Program-made: the position numbers and the translations under genes
In this document: one piece after another, positions 34,940-43,617 of the stretch
Numbering within the stretch: the stretch's first letter is position 1
Layout of the letters: each line of letters begins with the position of its first letter
Notes under the pieces: generated by a model
The model's input: the letters and a program-made list of their open reading frames with translations, nothing else
What the model was told of the DNA's origin: nothing
The model's database searches: none
Assembly: GCA_016705475.1 (NCBI GenBank)
Contig: JADIYD010000009.1
Coordinates: forward strand, 1 to 64,000
Source of the DNA: Betaproteobacteria bacterium
GTDB lineage: Bacteria > Pseudomonadota > Gammaproteobacteria > Burkholderiales > Rhodocyclaceae
Length of the DNA stretch: 64,000 nucleotides
Direction of reading: 5' to 3'

Positions 34940-36250
34940 ATGTCCAGGTTGTCGTTGAATGCATTTGGTCGTGTGGGTGCCTGGCTTGTCCTGTTTTGCG
35001 GCCTTGCGCTTCTGTCAGGGTGCAGCAATTTTGGACGGCTGGCGGCGGATATCACCGAGACCCAGCAGAGGTTAAGGGTCGTTTCCGGAAAACTTGACTC
35101 TACGGCCTGCAAGGATTGCGAAGTCATCGTCGTGGTCATGGGCGATGACCTGGGCCAGGAAATACACAATTACCGCGTATTCGAGCGTCCCGGAAAGTTT
35201 CGCCTGGCGGCTTTGCATGATTCGAAGTTTTTGGTTGCTTTTCAGGACTTGAATCGGGATTTTGCCTATCAACCGAACGAGCCCGCCGTCTGGTATGACC
35301 TGTCCGGAAGCCTGATCAAGCGCGGCGACGTGGAAGACATAGTGCTCTCCCTGAACGGCCCCTCGGCCCGCCCGCTGCCGCCGGCCCTGGAAAATCTGTT
35401 TGAACTGCGGGGCAATTCCCTCGGCAAGATCGATGTGCAGCTGGGCAAAGTGGTTTCGCTGGATGATGAGCGCTTCAGCCGTGAATCGGCCAGCATGAGC
35501 ATGTGGGAACCCATTGGCTTCATGAAGGCAGGTCGGGCCGGGATATTCTTCCTTGACACCTACGATCCGGCACGAACGCCAGTTCTTTTTGTGCATGGGA
35601 TCGGCGGCACGGGGGGCGATTTCAGGTCTATGATCGCGCAGCTCGACCTTCAGCGATTTCAGCCCTGGGTCCTCAATTATCCGAGCGGTATGGATTTGCG
35701 GGCGCTGGGTGACGGCCTTGTAGGCCTGCTGGCTGAGCTGCGACACCGCTACGGTTTCAGCAAGATGCACTTTGTGGCGCACAGTATGGGCGGATTGATG
35801 GTCCGCGAGTTTTTGGCCGAATGTGCGCGCACGAACAGTTGTGACTACGCAGGCAACTTCGTCTCCATTTCCAGTCCGTTTGGGGGCGTCGCCAATATGG
35901 AGCTCTGGCTCGATCTTGCGCGCGTCGTGATGCCCGCCTGGCGAAATCTTGTGCCCGATGGTCCCTTCCTGAAGAATCTTTTCGTACTTCCCCTGCCTCC
36001 GGGGGTGCAGCACACCATGCTGATCAGCTATCGCAATACATCGAGTTTCAGTCGTGACAGCAGCGATGGGGTGATCCCGCTCAAGAGCCAGTTCCGACTC
36101 GATGCACAGCGGCAGGCCGTCACTGTTCGGGGATTTGACGAGGATCATGTCAACATCCTGCAGAGCGCGGACGTTCATTCTGAGGTGAATCTTGCACTGC
36201 TTGCCAATGGCGGGACCCAACCCCCGGTGCGAGCCGATGCCGGGCGATAG
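34940..36250 (+). CDS. Lipoprotein alpha/beta hydrolase (lipase/esterase)
   Basis: A protein of about 436 residues from ATG 34940; a GTG at 34922 would add six residues. The lipoprotein signal ends LLSGCSN (lipobox LSGC), so it is membrane-anchored in the envelope. An N-terminal beta domain (about 40-200) comes before the hydrolase. The hydrolase has the oxyanion strand PVLFVHGIGGTGGDF, nucleophile elbow AHSMGG, and later candidates Asp (SSDGVIPL) and His (DEDHVNIL). This fits a triacylglycerol-lipase/PGAP1-like esterase. The substrate is unknown. The gene ends at a shared hairpin terminator in front of the convergent sodB. Confidence 0.8.
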   Translation: MSRLSLNAFGRVGAWLVLFCGLALLSGCSNFGRLAADITETQQRLRVVSGKLDSTACKDCEVIVVVMGDDLGQEIHNYRVFERPGKFRLAALHDSKFLVAFQDLNRDFAYQPNEPAVWYDLSGSLIKRGDVEDIVLSLNGPSARPLPPALENLFELRGNSLGKIDVQLGKVVSLDDERFSRESASMSMWEPIGFMKAGRAGIFFLDTYDPARTPVLFVHGIGGTGGDFRSMIAQLDLQRFQPWVLNYPSGMDLRALGDGLVGLLAELRHRYGFSKMHFVAHSMGGLMVREFLAECARTNSCDYAGNFVSISSPFGGVANMELWLDLARVVMPAWRNLVPDGPFLKNLFVLPLPPGVQHTMLISYRNTSSFSRDSSDGVIPLKSQFRLDAQRQAVTVRGFDEDHVNILQSADVHSEVNLALLANGGTQPPVRADAGR

Positions 36251-36286
36251 CCGGCTTGTCGGCAAAGGGAAAATAAAGGCACAAAT

Positions 36287-36319
36287 AAATATGGGGAGCG
36301 CGAGGCTCCCCATATTTTT
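36287..36319. terminator. Bidirectional Rho-independent terminator
   Basis: A 13-base stem AAATATGGGGAGC / GCTCCCCATATTT with loop GCGAG. It is followed by T's on the plus strand and preceded by A's, so it can serve both the lipoprotein hydrolase gene and the convergent sodB. Confidence 0.85.
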
Positions 36320-36360
36320 CACAACATCATTTCTGCATTACATCGCAGCAATAGGCTGGA

Positions 36361-36945
36361 TCAGGCGAAGTTGGCTTCGGCGAACGACCAGTTAACGAGC
36401 GAAGCCAGGTAGGTTTCGACGAACTTCGGACGCATGTTGCGGTAGTCGATGTAGTAGGCGTGTTCCCAGACGTCGACGCAGAGCAGGGCCTTGTCGCCGG
36501 TGGTCAGCGGGGTGCCGGCGGCGCCCATGTTGACGATGTCGACGGAGCCGTCAGCCTTCTTGACCAGCCAGGTCCAGCCGGAACCGAAGTTGCCGACGGC
36601 GGAGGTCTGGAAGGCGGCCTTGAAGGCATCGAGCGAGCCCCACTTGGCGTCGATGGCTGCAGCCAGGGCGCCCTTGGGTGCGCCGCCGCCGTTCGGGGTC
36701 AGGCAGTTCCAGAAGAAGGTGTGGTTCCAGACCTGGGCTGCGTTGTTGTAGATGCCGCCGGCCGGGGCTTTCTTGACGATGGCTTCGAGGTCAAGGTTTT
36801 CGTACTCGGTGCCCTTGATCAGGTTGTTCAGGTTGGTGACATAGGCCTGATGGTGCTTGCTGTAGTGGTAGTCAAAGGTCTCGGCCGACATGTGCGGGGC
36901 GAGGGCGTCTTTGGCAAACGGCAGGGCAGGCAGTTGGTGTTCCAT
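36361..36945 (-). CDS. sodB: Superoxide dismutase [Fe]
   Basis: A protein of 194 residues. It converts superoxide to oxygen and hydrogen peroxide in the cytoplasm. Metal ligands are visible in order: His in YHYSKHHQAYV, His in VWNHTFFWN, and Asp and His in DVWEHAYYIDY. The phrases GGGAPKGAL and GSGWTWLV place it with the iron rather than the manganese enzymes, though the metal cannot be read with certainty. ATG 36945 is the start used across the family (MEHQLPALPF). It is followed by the bidirectional terminator. xseA lies 43 bases upstream on the same strand. Confidence 0.93.
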   Translation of the reverse strand: MEHQLPALPFAKDALAPHMSAETFDYHYSKHHQAYVTNLNNLIKGTEYENLDLEAIVKKAPAGGIYNNAAQVWNHTFFWNCLTPNGGGAPKGALAAAIDAKWGSLDAFKAAFQTSAVGNFGSGWTWLVKKADGSVDIVNMGAAGTPLTTGDKALLCVDVWEHAYYIDYRNMRPKFVETYLASLVNWSFAEANFA

Positions 36946-36988
36946 TGATGTTCTCCGTTGGGGTTTGATGAGGGGTGAATTGAAAATT

Positions 36989-38341
36989 CTAGTCAGCTTC
37001 CGGGCTGGCGACAACCTGATTTACCGTGGCTTCGGCCGAACCGCTGGCGAAACGCAGTTTGAGCAGGTCGCCGGGGCTGAGTCGGGAGGCGTCGCGGATG
37101 GCCCGGCCGTCGGCATCCATGGCCAACGTGTAGCCTCGCGACAGGACGGCGTGTGGGTCAAGCTGGGTCAGACTGCTGCCGAGCGAATTTAGTTTCCCGG
37201 AATGCTGAGAAATTGCCCACTGGGTCTGCCGGCTCAGCCGATATTGCAGGTGGGCGACGCCTTCGGCCAGCTTTTCGGGGCGCGGCCGGGCGCTGCTGTG
37301 GCGCAGGCCGAGGGACTGCAGGCGAACGGCGCAGTGCTCGGTTTGCCGGCGCAGGGCGTGGTGCAGGCGCGAGCCAAGCGTGTCGGTTTCGCGCTGGCGC
37401 TGGCGGATGCGTTCGGCCGGGTGCACAAGGCGCGCGGCCAGCCAGTCAAGGCGTTGCAGTTGATCGGACAGCAGTCGATCCATGCGCCGGCCAAGGTAGT
37501 TTTCGAGCTGGGTCAGGCGGTCGAGCAGGGCGTCGCGGTCGGGGCTGGCCAGTTCGGCGGCGGCGGTCGGGGTCGGGGCGCGCAGGTCGGCGGCGAAGTC
37601 GGCGATGGTGAAGTCGGTTTCGTGGCCGACGCCGGAAATGACGGGAATGGCCGAGGCGTTGATGGCGCGAGCGACGCTTTCTTCGTTGAAGGCCCAGAGG
37701 TCTTCGATGCTGCCGCCGCCACGACAGAGGATGGTCGCGTCGCAATCACTGTTGCCGGCTTGGATGATCGCTTCGGCGATTTTGGCGCCGGCGCCTTCGC
37801 CCTGGACGGGTGTGGGGAAGAGTGTGATGCCGATGTGCGGAGCGCGCCGGTGCAGCGTGGTCAGGACGTCGCGCAGGGCGGCGGCCTGCGGGCTGGTGAC
37901 GATGGCCAGGCGACGCGGGAAGCTGGGCAGCGGCTTCTTGCGGTCAACGGCAAAAATGCCCTCATTTTCAAGTTTGGCCTTGAGCTGCAGGAAGCGCTCG
38001 AAGAGGTCGCCCTGGCCGGCCCGGCGGATGGCTTCGACGTTGAGCTGGAATTCGCCGCGCGGCTCGTAGAAGGAAACGAGGACGCGGGCTTCGATCTTAT
38101 GACCGTTCTCCAGCCGCCAGCCGAGCACTTGCGCCCGGCTTCGCCACATGACGCAGCGCACCTGGGCGCTGGCGTCCTTGAGCGAAAAGTAAACGTGACC
38201 GGAGGCGGCGTAGGTCAGGTTGGAGATTTCGCCGCTGACCCAGGTCAGCGGAAAGGCCGATTCGAGGCAGTCCCTGACCTGTCTATTCAGGCTGGATACG
38301 CTGAGGACGGAGTTACCGACAGGTGGAGTGGCGTTTTGCAT
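36989..38341 (-). CDS. xseA: Exodeoxyribonuclease VII large subunit
   Basis: A protein of 450 residues, the usual length. XseA carries the catalytic part of the nuclease that degrades single-stranded DNA to oligonucleotides, together with several XseB subunits. An N-terminal OB domain (LTWVSGEISNLTYAASGHVYFSLKD) comes first, then the nuclease domain with VTSPQAAALRDVLTTLHRRAP, CRGGGSIEDLWAFNEE and ISGVGHETDFTIADFAADLRAPTPTAAAEL, then a long coiled coil and a C-terminal domain with LSRGYTLAMD. xseB is not adjacent. Confidence 0.95.
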   Translation of the reverse strand: MQNATPPVGNSVLSVSSLNRQVRDCLESAFPLTWVSGEISNLTYAASGHVYFSLKDASAQVRCVMWRSRAQVLGWRLENGHKIEARVLVSFYEPRGEFQLNVEAIRRAGQGDLFERFLQLKAKLENEGIFAVDRKKPLPSFPRRLAIVTSPQAAALRDVLTTLHRRAPHIGITLFPTPVQGEGAGAKIAEAIIQAGNSDCDATILCRGGGSIEDLWAFNEESVARAINASAIPVISGVGHETDFTIADFAADLRAPTPTAAAELASPDRDALLDRLTQLENYLGRRMDRLLSDQLQRLDWLAARLVHPAERIRQRQRETDTLGSRLHHALRRQTEHCAVRLQSLGLRHSSARPRPEKLAEGVAHLQYRLSRQTQWAISQHSGKLNSLGSSLTQLDPHAVLSRGYTLAMDADGRAIRDASRLSPGDLLKLRFASGSAEATVNQVVASPEAD

Positions 38342-38512
38342 CTGTCGATTGTAACCCGTGGCTTTATTTTGCAGTCAGTCGTTGACAGGGTTGTGTTTTG
38401 TTAAGTGTTTGATTTTTAACGATGTAAATAACATGCCTTGTTTTTTGGCAGAGTATAAAAAAGCCTTTGCTGATTGGGGGTTAGCATAACTGTAGACACG
38501 CCATTCACAGAC

Positions 38513-38535
38513 TTATCCACAGCTTTTGGGGATAA
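38513..38535. promoter_or_regulatory. Inverted pair of DnaA-box-like sites upstream of exbB
   Basis: TTATCCACA at 38513-38521 is a perfect DnaA box. TGGGGATAA at 38527-38535 is an inverted box with one mismatch (TTATCCCCA), five bases away. The pair lies about 90-110 bases upstream of exbB. Only two boxes are present, with no AT-rich unwinding region, so this is not taken as an origin. Confidence 0.4.
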
Positions 38536-38624
38536 GCCGCGCCAACCGCGTCATTTCGTCGCTTGCCCTGCGGCGGGGGGCAGGGCAGAATTGCGGGCTG
38601 ATATTCCACCAAGGATGACTTCAC

Positions 38625-39233
38625 GTGTTTGCGATCGTTCAAGCGGCCGGCTGGCCAATATGGCCCTTGCTCCTGGCCTCTGTCATTTCAGTGGCTCTGA
38701 TTATCGAGCGCGTTGTCGCGCTCCGTCGTTCAAAGGTTGTCCCGGCTGGCCTGCTCAAGCGTGCTGTCGGCGAGTTCAAGCGCGGCGCCAACAACGACAA
38801 GCTGCTTGAAGACCTCGACGCCCATTCGCCGCTTGGCCGTGTGCTGTCGGCCGGCCTGCGCAACGTCAATTCATCGCGTGAAATCATGAAGGAATCGATC
38901 GAGGAGGCAGGCTCCGCTGTTTCCCATGAGCTGAATCGCTACCTCACCACGCTCGGCACCATTGCTTCGGTCAGCCCGCTGATGGGCCTGTTCGGCACCG
39001 TGGTCGGGATGATCGAGATTTTTGGTTCTCAATCGCCGACCGGTGTTGCCAACCCGATGCAACTGGCCCACGGTATTTCCGTAGCGCTGTACAACACCGG
39101 CTTCGGTCTGGTCATCGCCATTCCCAGCCTGATCGCTTGGCGCCATTTCCGTGCCCTGGCCGACGGCTTCGTTGTCGAAATGGAGCAGCAGGCGGTTCGC
39201 CTCGTCGAGTACATGCATGGCGACCGGACGTAA
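38625..39233 (+). CDS. exbB: MotA/TolQ/ExbB proton channel family protein
   Basis: A protein of 202 residues beginning at GTG 38625 after AAGGATG. Three membrane helices are seen: PLLLASVISVALIIERVVAL, TLGTIASVSPLMGLFGTVVGMIE and SVALYNTGFGLVIAIPSLIAW. The conserved LGTIASVSPLMGLFGTVVGM motif is present. With ExbD it forms the proton-driven motor that energises TonB-dependent outer-membrane uptake or, as TolQ/R, envelope constriction. No tonB or tolA lies nearby. It heads the run exbB-exbD-lpxK-ycaR-kdsB, and placement before lpxK is common in betaproteobacteria. Confidence 0.9.
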   Translation: MFAIVQAAGWPIWPLLLASVISVALIIERVVALRRSKVVPAGLLKRAVGEFKRGANNDKLLEDLDAHSPLGRVLSAGLRNVNSSREIMKESIEEAGSAVSHELNRYLTTLGTIASVSPLMGLFGTVVGMIEIFGSQSPTGVANPMQLAHGISVALYNTGFGLVIAIPSLIAWRHFRALADGFVVEMEQQAVRLVEYMHGDRT

Positions 39234-39236
39234 GCG

Positions 39237-39650
39237 ATGAATTTCCAGCGCGGCCGCAGCCGGGAAGAGCCGGAAATCAACCTGATTCCGTTGATCGACG
39301 TATTGCTGGTCATCATCATCTTCCTGATGCTGACCACCACCTACGCCAAGTTCTCCGGGCTGGAGATCAACCTGCCGACGGCCGACGCCAGCAAGCCGGC
39401 CGAGCAGCCCAACGAGGTTGCTGTTGCCGTGACAGCCAGCGGACAGGTTCTGATCAACAAGTCGCCGTTGGCTGCCAATGATGTCAAGTCCATCGCGGAT
39501 GGTCTGCGCCGGGCGGCCGGCAGTCGCGAAGATCCGCTGATTGTCATCAATGCAGACGCCAAGGCGACGCATCAAAGCGTGGTCGACGTCATGCAGGCGG
39601 CGCAGACGGCGGGTTATCCGCACATTTCCTTCGCCACCCAGAATCGCTGA
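39237..39650 (+). CDS. exbD: ExbD/TolR family biopolymer transport protein
   Basis: A protein of 137 residues with one N-terminal membrane helix carrying the essential Asp (EINLIPLIDVLLVIIIFLML), which takes part in the proton path. A periplasmic domain follows (EINLPTADAS, VAVTASGQVLINKSPL, ALVINADAKATHQSVVDVMQAA-like end). It starts three bases after the exbB stop, and its TGA overlaps the lpxK ATG. Confidence 0.92.
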   Translation: MNFQRGRSREEPEINLIPLIDVLLVIIIFLMLTTTYAKFSGLEINLPTADASKPAEQPNEVAVAVTASGQVLINKSPLAANDVKSIADGLRRAAGSREDPLIVINADAKATHQSVVDVMQAAQTAGYPHISFATQNR

Positions 39651-40648
39651 TGCTGGCGCGCTGGCTACAGCGACAGTGGTTTGAGCAACGCCGGCTGACG
39701 CCGGCGTTGTGGCTTTTACTGCCGCTCGCCTGGCTTTACAGCTTCTTGAGCGCGCTGAGTCGCCGGTTGGCCAAGCCGGTACGTCTGCCCGTGCCGGTTA
39801 TTGTCGTAGGCAACCTCATTGTTGGCGGTGCCGGCAAGACACCGCTGACCCTGTGGTTGGCGCAGCAACTCAAGGCGCGTGGCTGGCGGCCGGGGATTAT
39901 CAGCCGGGGTTACGGGCGCAGTGGCGACGGCGTTGTTTCAGTGCGCGCCGATTCGCCGCCGGAAGAGGTCGGCGATGAACCTGTGCTCCTCGCCCGCCGA
40001 AGCGGGGTGCCGGTCTGTGTCGGGCGGCAGCGCGCCGCTGCCGGAGCTGCACTGCTTGCTGTAAATCCAGAGGTGAATGTCATCCTCTGCGACGACGGCT
40101 TGCAGCACTACGCGCTGGCCCGCGATGTCGAACTGGTTGTTTTCGACACGCGCGGCGCCGGCAACGGCTGGCGCTTGCCGGTCGGACCGTTGCGCGAACC
40201 GCTGGCGCGGCTTGCTGCGGTCGACGCGATTATTGGCAACAATTTGAAATCCCGGTTTTCAGTCTCGACGCCCACTTTCGACATGACGCTGCAGCCCGGC
40301 AGCTTCTATCGCCTCGACGATCCGCAACAGACCTGCTCGGCCGAGCGTCTGCGTGGCCGTGGCCTACTCCATGCACTGGCCGGCATCGGCAATCCGGCGC
40401 GCTTCTTCCAAACGCTGGAATCTCTCGGGTTGCGCTGCGAAAACCACCCGTTTCCGGACCATCATCGCTATTCGTCATCCGATCTGGCGTTCGCCCGGGA
40501 CGGCATCCTGCTGATGACGGAGAAGGATGCAGTAAAATGCGCCGGACTGACGGCGGGTGAAACCTGGGTTCTGCCCGTCGAGGCCGAGCTTTCGCCGGCC
40601 CTTATTCAACTGATTTTGGAGAAACTCCGTGGACGCCAGGCTGCTTGA
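39650..40648 (+). CDS. lpxK: Tetraacyldisaccharide 4'-kinase
   Basis: A protein of 332 residues. LpxK phosphorylates the lipid A disaccharide at the 4' position at the inner membrane. An N-terminal membrane-associated helix (WLLLPLAWLYSFLSALSRRL) precedes the P-loop VGGAGKTPLTLWL. Also visible are the family phrases GIISRGYGR, DEPVLLARR, LCDDGLQHYAL (split as ILCDDGLQ), PVGPLREP and FPDHHRY. The C-terminal TEKDAVKC is typical. ATG overlaps the exbD stop. Confidence 0.95.
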   Translation: MLARWLQRQWFEQRRLTPALWLLLPLAWLYSFLSALSRRLAKPVRLPVPVIVVGNLIVGGAGKTPLTLWLAQQLKARGWRPGIISRGYGRSGDGVVSVRADSPPEEVGDEPVLLARRSGVPVCVGRQRAAAGAALLAVNPEVNVILCDDGLQHYALARDVELVVFDTRGAGNGWRLPVGPLREPLARLAAVDAIIGNNLKSRFSVSTPTFDMTLQPGSFYRLDDPQQTCSAERLRGRGLLHALAGIGNPARFFQTLESLGLRCENHPFPDHHRYSSSDLAFARDGILLMTEKDAVKCAGLTAGETWVLPVEAELSPALIQLILEKLRGRQAA

Positions 40649-40805
40649 TATTCTCGTCTGCCCGATTTGCAAGGGCAATCTCGAACACCGCAAGGCTGAA
40701 AAGGAGCTGGTCTGCAAACCCTGCAAACTGGCCTTCCCGATCCGCGACGACATCCCCATCATGCTTGAGGACGAAGCGCGCCAGCTCAACGCGGACGGGC
40801 AGTAA
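40629..40805 (+). CDS. ycaR: Trm112/YcaR-family small zinc-ribbon protein
   Basis: A protein of 58 residues beginning at GTG 40629, inside the end of lpxK. The sequence starts MDARLLDILVCPICKG and continues with a second cysteine pair (VCKPCKLAFPI) and DDIPIML, so it has CPxC and CxxC pairs typical of UPF0434/Trm112 proteins. A gene of this family regularly lies between lpxK and kdsB in proteobacteria. Its exact role there is not known. The TAA overlaps the kdsB ATG. Confidence 0.9.
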   Translation: MDARLLDILVCPICKGNLEHRKAEKELVCKPCKLAFPIRDDIPIMLEDEARQLNADGQ

Positions 40806-41590
40806 TGTCCGGCGTCGCCTTCAAGGTCGTCATCCCGGCGCGTTACGCGTCGACCCGGCTACCGGGCAAACCGCTGCTTGATCTCGGTGGCAAGCCGATG
40901 GTTGTCCGGGTGGCCGAGCGGGCGCGATTGTCGGGCGCCGAGGAGATCTGGGTGGCAACTGATCATCCGGAGGTCCGGGCCGTCGCCGAGGCGAACGAAG
41001 TCGCAGCGCTCATGACGCGCAGCGACCACCCGACCGGCACCGACCGTCTGGCCGAAGTCGTCGAACAGCGTGGCTGGGGCGGCGACACCATCATCGTCAA
41101 TGTGCAAGGCGACGAGCCCTTGATCGAGCCTGAGGTCATCCTGCAGATGGCGCGCCAGCTGGCGGCCTCTGGCGCCGATATCGCCACTGTTGCCCACCCG
41201 ATCACCGATCCGGCCGATTTTTTCAACCCGAATGTGGTCAAGGTGGTCTGCCGCGCCGATGGCGATGCAGCGTATTTCTCCCGCGCGCCGATTCCCTATG
41301 CCCGTGATCATTTCGCCAGGGAAGCCGGCGGCGAAACCCTGCCAGCCAACTTTCCGGCCTATCGACATGTCGGCCTGTATGCCTACCGCGCATCGTTTTT
41401 GAAGGCGTTTTCCGGGTTGACCGTGGCACCGACCGAGCATTTCGAGTCGCTGGAGCAGTTGCGCGCGCTGTGGCATGGCTACCGTATCAGCGTGACGCTG
41501 ATCGATGCAGCGCCGGCGCCCGGCGTCGATACGCCCGAAGATGCCGAGCGGATGCGCAAACTGTTTGACCGACCCGGAAATAGCGAGTAA
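40805..41590 (+). CDS. kdsB: 3-deoxy-manno-octulosonate cytidylyltransferase
   Basis: A protein of 261 residues. KdsB makes CMP-Kdo from CTP and Kdo for the lipopolysaccharide inner core. The start carries the nucleotide-binding VIPARYASTRLPGKPLLDLGGKPM. Further motifs are VATDHPEV, MTRSDHPTGTDRLAEV, IVNVQGDEPLIEP, YFSRAPIPYARD, HVGLYAYRASFL and ESLEQLRALWHGY. It is the last gene of the exbB-lpxK run; adk follows after 75 bases. Confidence 0.95.
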   Translation: MSGVAFKVVIPARYASTRLPGKPLLDLGGKPMVVRVAERARLSGAEEIWVATDHPEVRAVAEANEVAALMTRSDHPTGTDRLAEVVEQRGWGGDTIIVNVQGDEPLIEPEVILQMARQLAASGADIATVAHPITDPADFFNPNVVKVVCRADGDAAYFSRAPIPYARDHFAREAGGETLPANFPAYRHVGLYAYRASFLKAFSGLTVAPTEHFESLEQLRALWHGYRISVTLIDAAPAPGVDTPEDAERMRKLFDRPGNSE

Positions 41591-41665
41591 TTTTCCGCTT
41601 CTAGAGAACGGCCACACGTGAAGCCGATAACAAGAATTTTTTAGACAAACCAGAGGGAATTATTC

Positions 41666-42319
41666 ATGAAATTGATTCTGTTGGGCGCACCTGGCGCTGG
41701 TAAGGGAACGCAAGCAACTTTCATCTCCAAGCAGTTCGGCATCCCCCAGATTTCGACCGGTGACATGCTGCGTGCGCAGGTCAAGGCCGGCACCGCATTG
41801 GGCCTCGAAGCCAAAAAGCACATGGACGCAGGCGGCCTCGTGCCGGACGCCGTCATCATCGGCATGGTCAAGGATAGGCTGACCCAGGATGACTGCAAGA
41901 ATGGTTACCTGTTCGACGGTTTCCCGCGCACCATTCCCCAGGCTCAGGCCATGAAGGATGCCGGTGTGCCGATCGAGTTCGTGCTCGAAATCGACGTGCC
42001 GGACAGCGATATCGTTACCCGCATGGCGGGCCGTCGTGCCCACCTCGCGTCGGGCCGCACCTACCACGTCGTATTCAATCCGCCGAAGGTTGAAGGCATC
42101 GACGATGTGACCGGCGAGCCGCTGGTGCAGCGTGATGACGACAAGGAAGAAACCGTCAAGAAGCGCCTGGAGATTTATCACGCCCAAACCAAGCCGCTGG
42201 TCGACTTCTACGGCAAGTGGGCTGCCGAAGGCGACGCCAAGGCACCGAAGGTTCGCAAAGTGGCTGGCGTCGGCAGCGTTGACGGCATCACCAAGAGCGT
42301 TTTCGACGCACTGAAATAA
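41666..42319 (+). CDS. adk: Adenylate kinase
   Basis: A protein of 217 residues. It interconverts ATP + AMP and 2 ADP. P-loop GAPGAGKGTQA, AMP-site phrases ISTGDMLRAQV and GFPRTIPQAQAM, and the long LID form (RRAHLASGRTYHVVFNPPKVEGIDDVTGEPLVQRDDDKEETV) are present. The LID lacks the four zinc cysteines, as in other proteobacteria. It is 11 bases upstream of the PPi-dependent phosphofructokinase gene. Confidence 0.96.
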   Translation: MKLILLGAPGAGKGTQATFISKQFGIPQISTGDMLRAQVKAGTALGLEAKKHMDAGGLVPDAVIIGMVKDRLTQDDCKNGYLFDGFPRTIPQAQAMKDAGVPIEFVLEIDVPDSDIVTRMAGRRAHLASGRTYHVVFNPPKVEGIDDVTGEPLVQRDDDKEETVKKRLEIYHAQTKPLVDFYGKWAAEGDAKAPKVRKVAGVGSVDGITKSVFDALK

Positions 42320-42330
42320 GAAAGCAGAAG

Positions 42331-43587
42331 ATGGTGAAAAACGCCTTCTACGCGCAGTCAGGGGGCGTTACAGCCGTCATCAATGCCACGGCGTGCGGCC
42401 TGATTCAGGAAGCACGCCGCTATCCCGACAAGATCGGGAAAGTCTTCGCAGGCCGTGACGGCATCATCGGCGCCCTGACCGAAGACCTCATCGACACCAG
42501 CCTTGAATCCGACGAAGCGATTGCTCGCCTGCGCCATACGCCGGGCGGCGCCTTTGGTTCCTGCCGCTACAAGCTCAAGAGTCTGGAGCAGCACCGTGCG
42601 CAGTACGAACGCCTGATCGAGGTTTTCAAGGCGCACGATATCGGCTATTTCTTCTACAACGGCGGCAACGATTCCATGGATACGGCGTGGAAGGTTTCGC
42701 AGATCGCCGAGAAAATGGGTTACCCGGTTGTTTGCGTCGGTGTGCCGAAAACGGTCGATAACGATTTGCCCCATACCGATTGCTGCCCGGGCTTCGGTTC
42801 GGTCGCCAAGTATGTCGCCACCTCGATCCGCGAGGCTGGCTACGATGTCGCCTCGATGGCACGGACATCGACCAAGATATTCGTGCTTGAAGTCATGGGC
42901 CGGCACGCCGGCTGGATTACGGCGGCCTGCGGACTCGCTTCGGAAAATGTCGGCGAACCGCCGCATATCCTGCTCTTCCCGGAGGTGCCCTTTGATCCGG
43001 AGCGCTTTGTTGCGCGCGTCGACGAATGCGTCAAACAGTATGGTTACTGCACGGTGGCGGTTTCCGAAGGCTTGTCGGACGCTTCCGGCAAGCTGATCGC
43101 CGAGTCGGGAACCAAGGATGCTTTCGGTCATTCCCAGCTGGGTGGCGTCGGTCAAATGGTCGCCCAGCTCGTCAAGGACAAGCTCGGCTACAAGTATCAC
43201 TGGGCGCTGGCGGATTACCTGCAGCGTTCGGCTCGCCACCTGGCATCCCGTACTGATCTCGAACAGGCTCATGCGCTGGGCGTTGCTGCGGTCGACCTTG
43301 CTTTGCAGGGCAAAAACGCCGTCATGGCGACGATTGAGCGCCTCGCCGATAGCCCGTATCGCTGGGAGATCGGTAACGCGCCGCTGGCCGAAATTGCCAA
43401 TGTCGAGCGCAAGATGCCCGCCGAGTTCATCACGCCCGATGGTTTTCACATCACGGATGCCTGTCGGACTTACCTGCAACCGCTAATCGAAGGCGAAGAT
43501 CCGCCGCCGTATCGCAATGGATTGCCTGATTACGTACGCTTGAAGAATATTTCGGTGCCAAAGAAGCTGGAGACGTTCTCGGTCTAA
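42331..43587 (+). CDS. pfp: Pyrophosphate-type 6-phosphofructokinase
   Basis: A protein of 418 residues. It converts fructose 6-phosphate and PPi to fructose 1,6-bisphosphate and phosphate, reversibly. The phosphate-donor loop reads YNGGNDSMDTAWKVS: an Asp follows GGN, where ATP-dependent enzymes have Gly (GGDGS), which indicates PPi use. Also present are GVPKTVDNDLPHTD with catalytic Asp, MGRHAGW, and a C-terminal substrate region with DAFGHSQLGGVGQ. It lies between adk and the membrane pyrophosphatase, so the operon appears devoted to PPi and adenylate balance. Confidence 0.9.
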   Translation: MVKNAFYAQSGGVTAVINATACGLIQEARRYPDKIGKVFAGRDGIIGALTEDLIDTSLESDEAIARLRHTPGGAFGSCRYKLKSLEQHRAQYERLIEVFKAHDIGYFFYNGGNDSMDTAWKVSQIAEKMGYPVVCVGVPKTVDNDLPHTDCCPGFGSVAKYVATSIREAGYDVASMARTSTKIFVLEVMGRHAGWITAACGLASENVGEPPHILLFPEVPFDPERFVARVDECVKQYGYCTVAVSEGLSDASGKLIAESGTKDAFGHSQLGGVGQMVAQLVKDKLGYKYHWALADYLQRSARHLASRTDLEQAHALGVAAVDLALQGKNAVMATIERLADSPYRWEIGNAPLAEIANVERKMPAEFITPDGFHITDACRTYLQPLIEGEDPPPYRNGLPDYVRLKNISVPKKLETFSV

Positions 43588-43617
43588 TTTTTTGTCTGTC
43601 AAATCAGGGGGAGAAAA

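Noticed and set aside
37930..37975. Repeat-like sequence (TGCGGTCAACGGCAAAAATG) inside xseA
   Set aside because: It encodes FAVDRKKPLP, which sits at a normally conserved place of XseA with the normal length, so the likeness to the repeat is probably chance.
38513..38535. Replication origin
   Set aside because: Only two DnaA boxes, no dnaA/dnaN/parAB genes and no AT-rich unwinding element nearby.
41401..41427. Repeat-like sequence on the minus strand inside kdsB
   Set aside because: It has the core with one extra C, but KdsB is of normal length and aligned motifs flank it closely; chance cannot be excluded.
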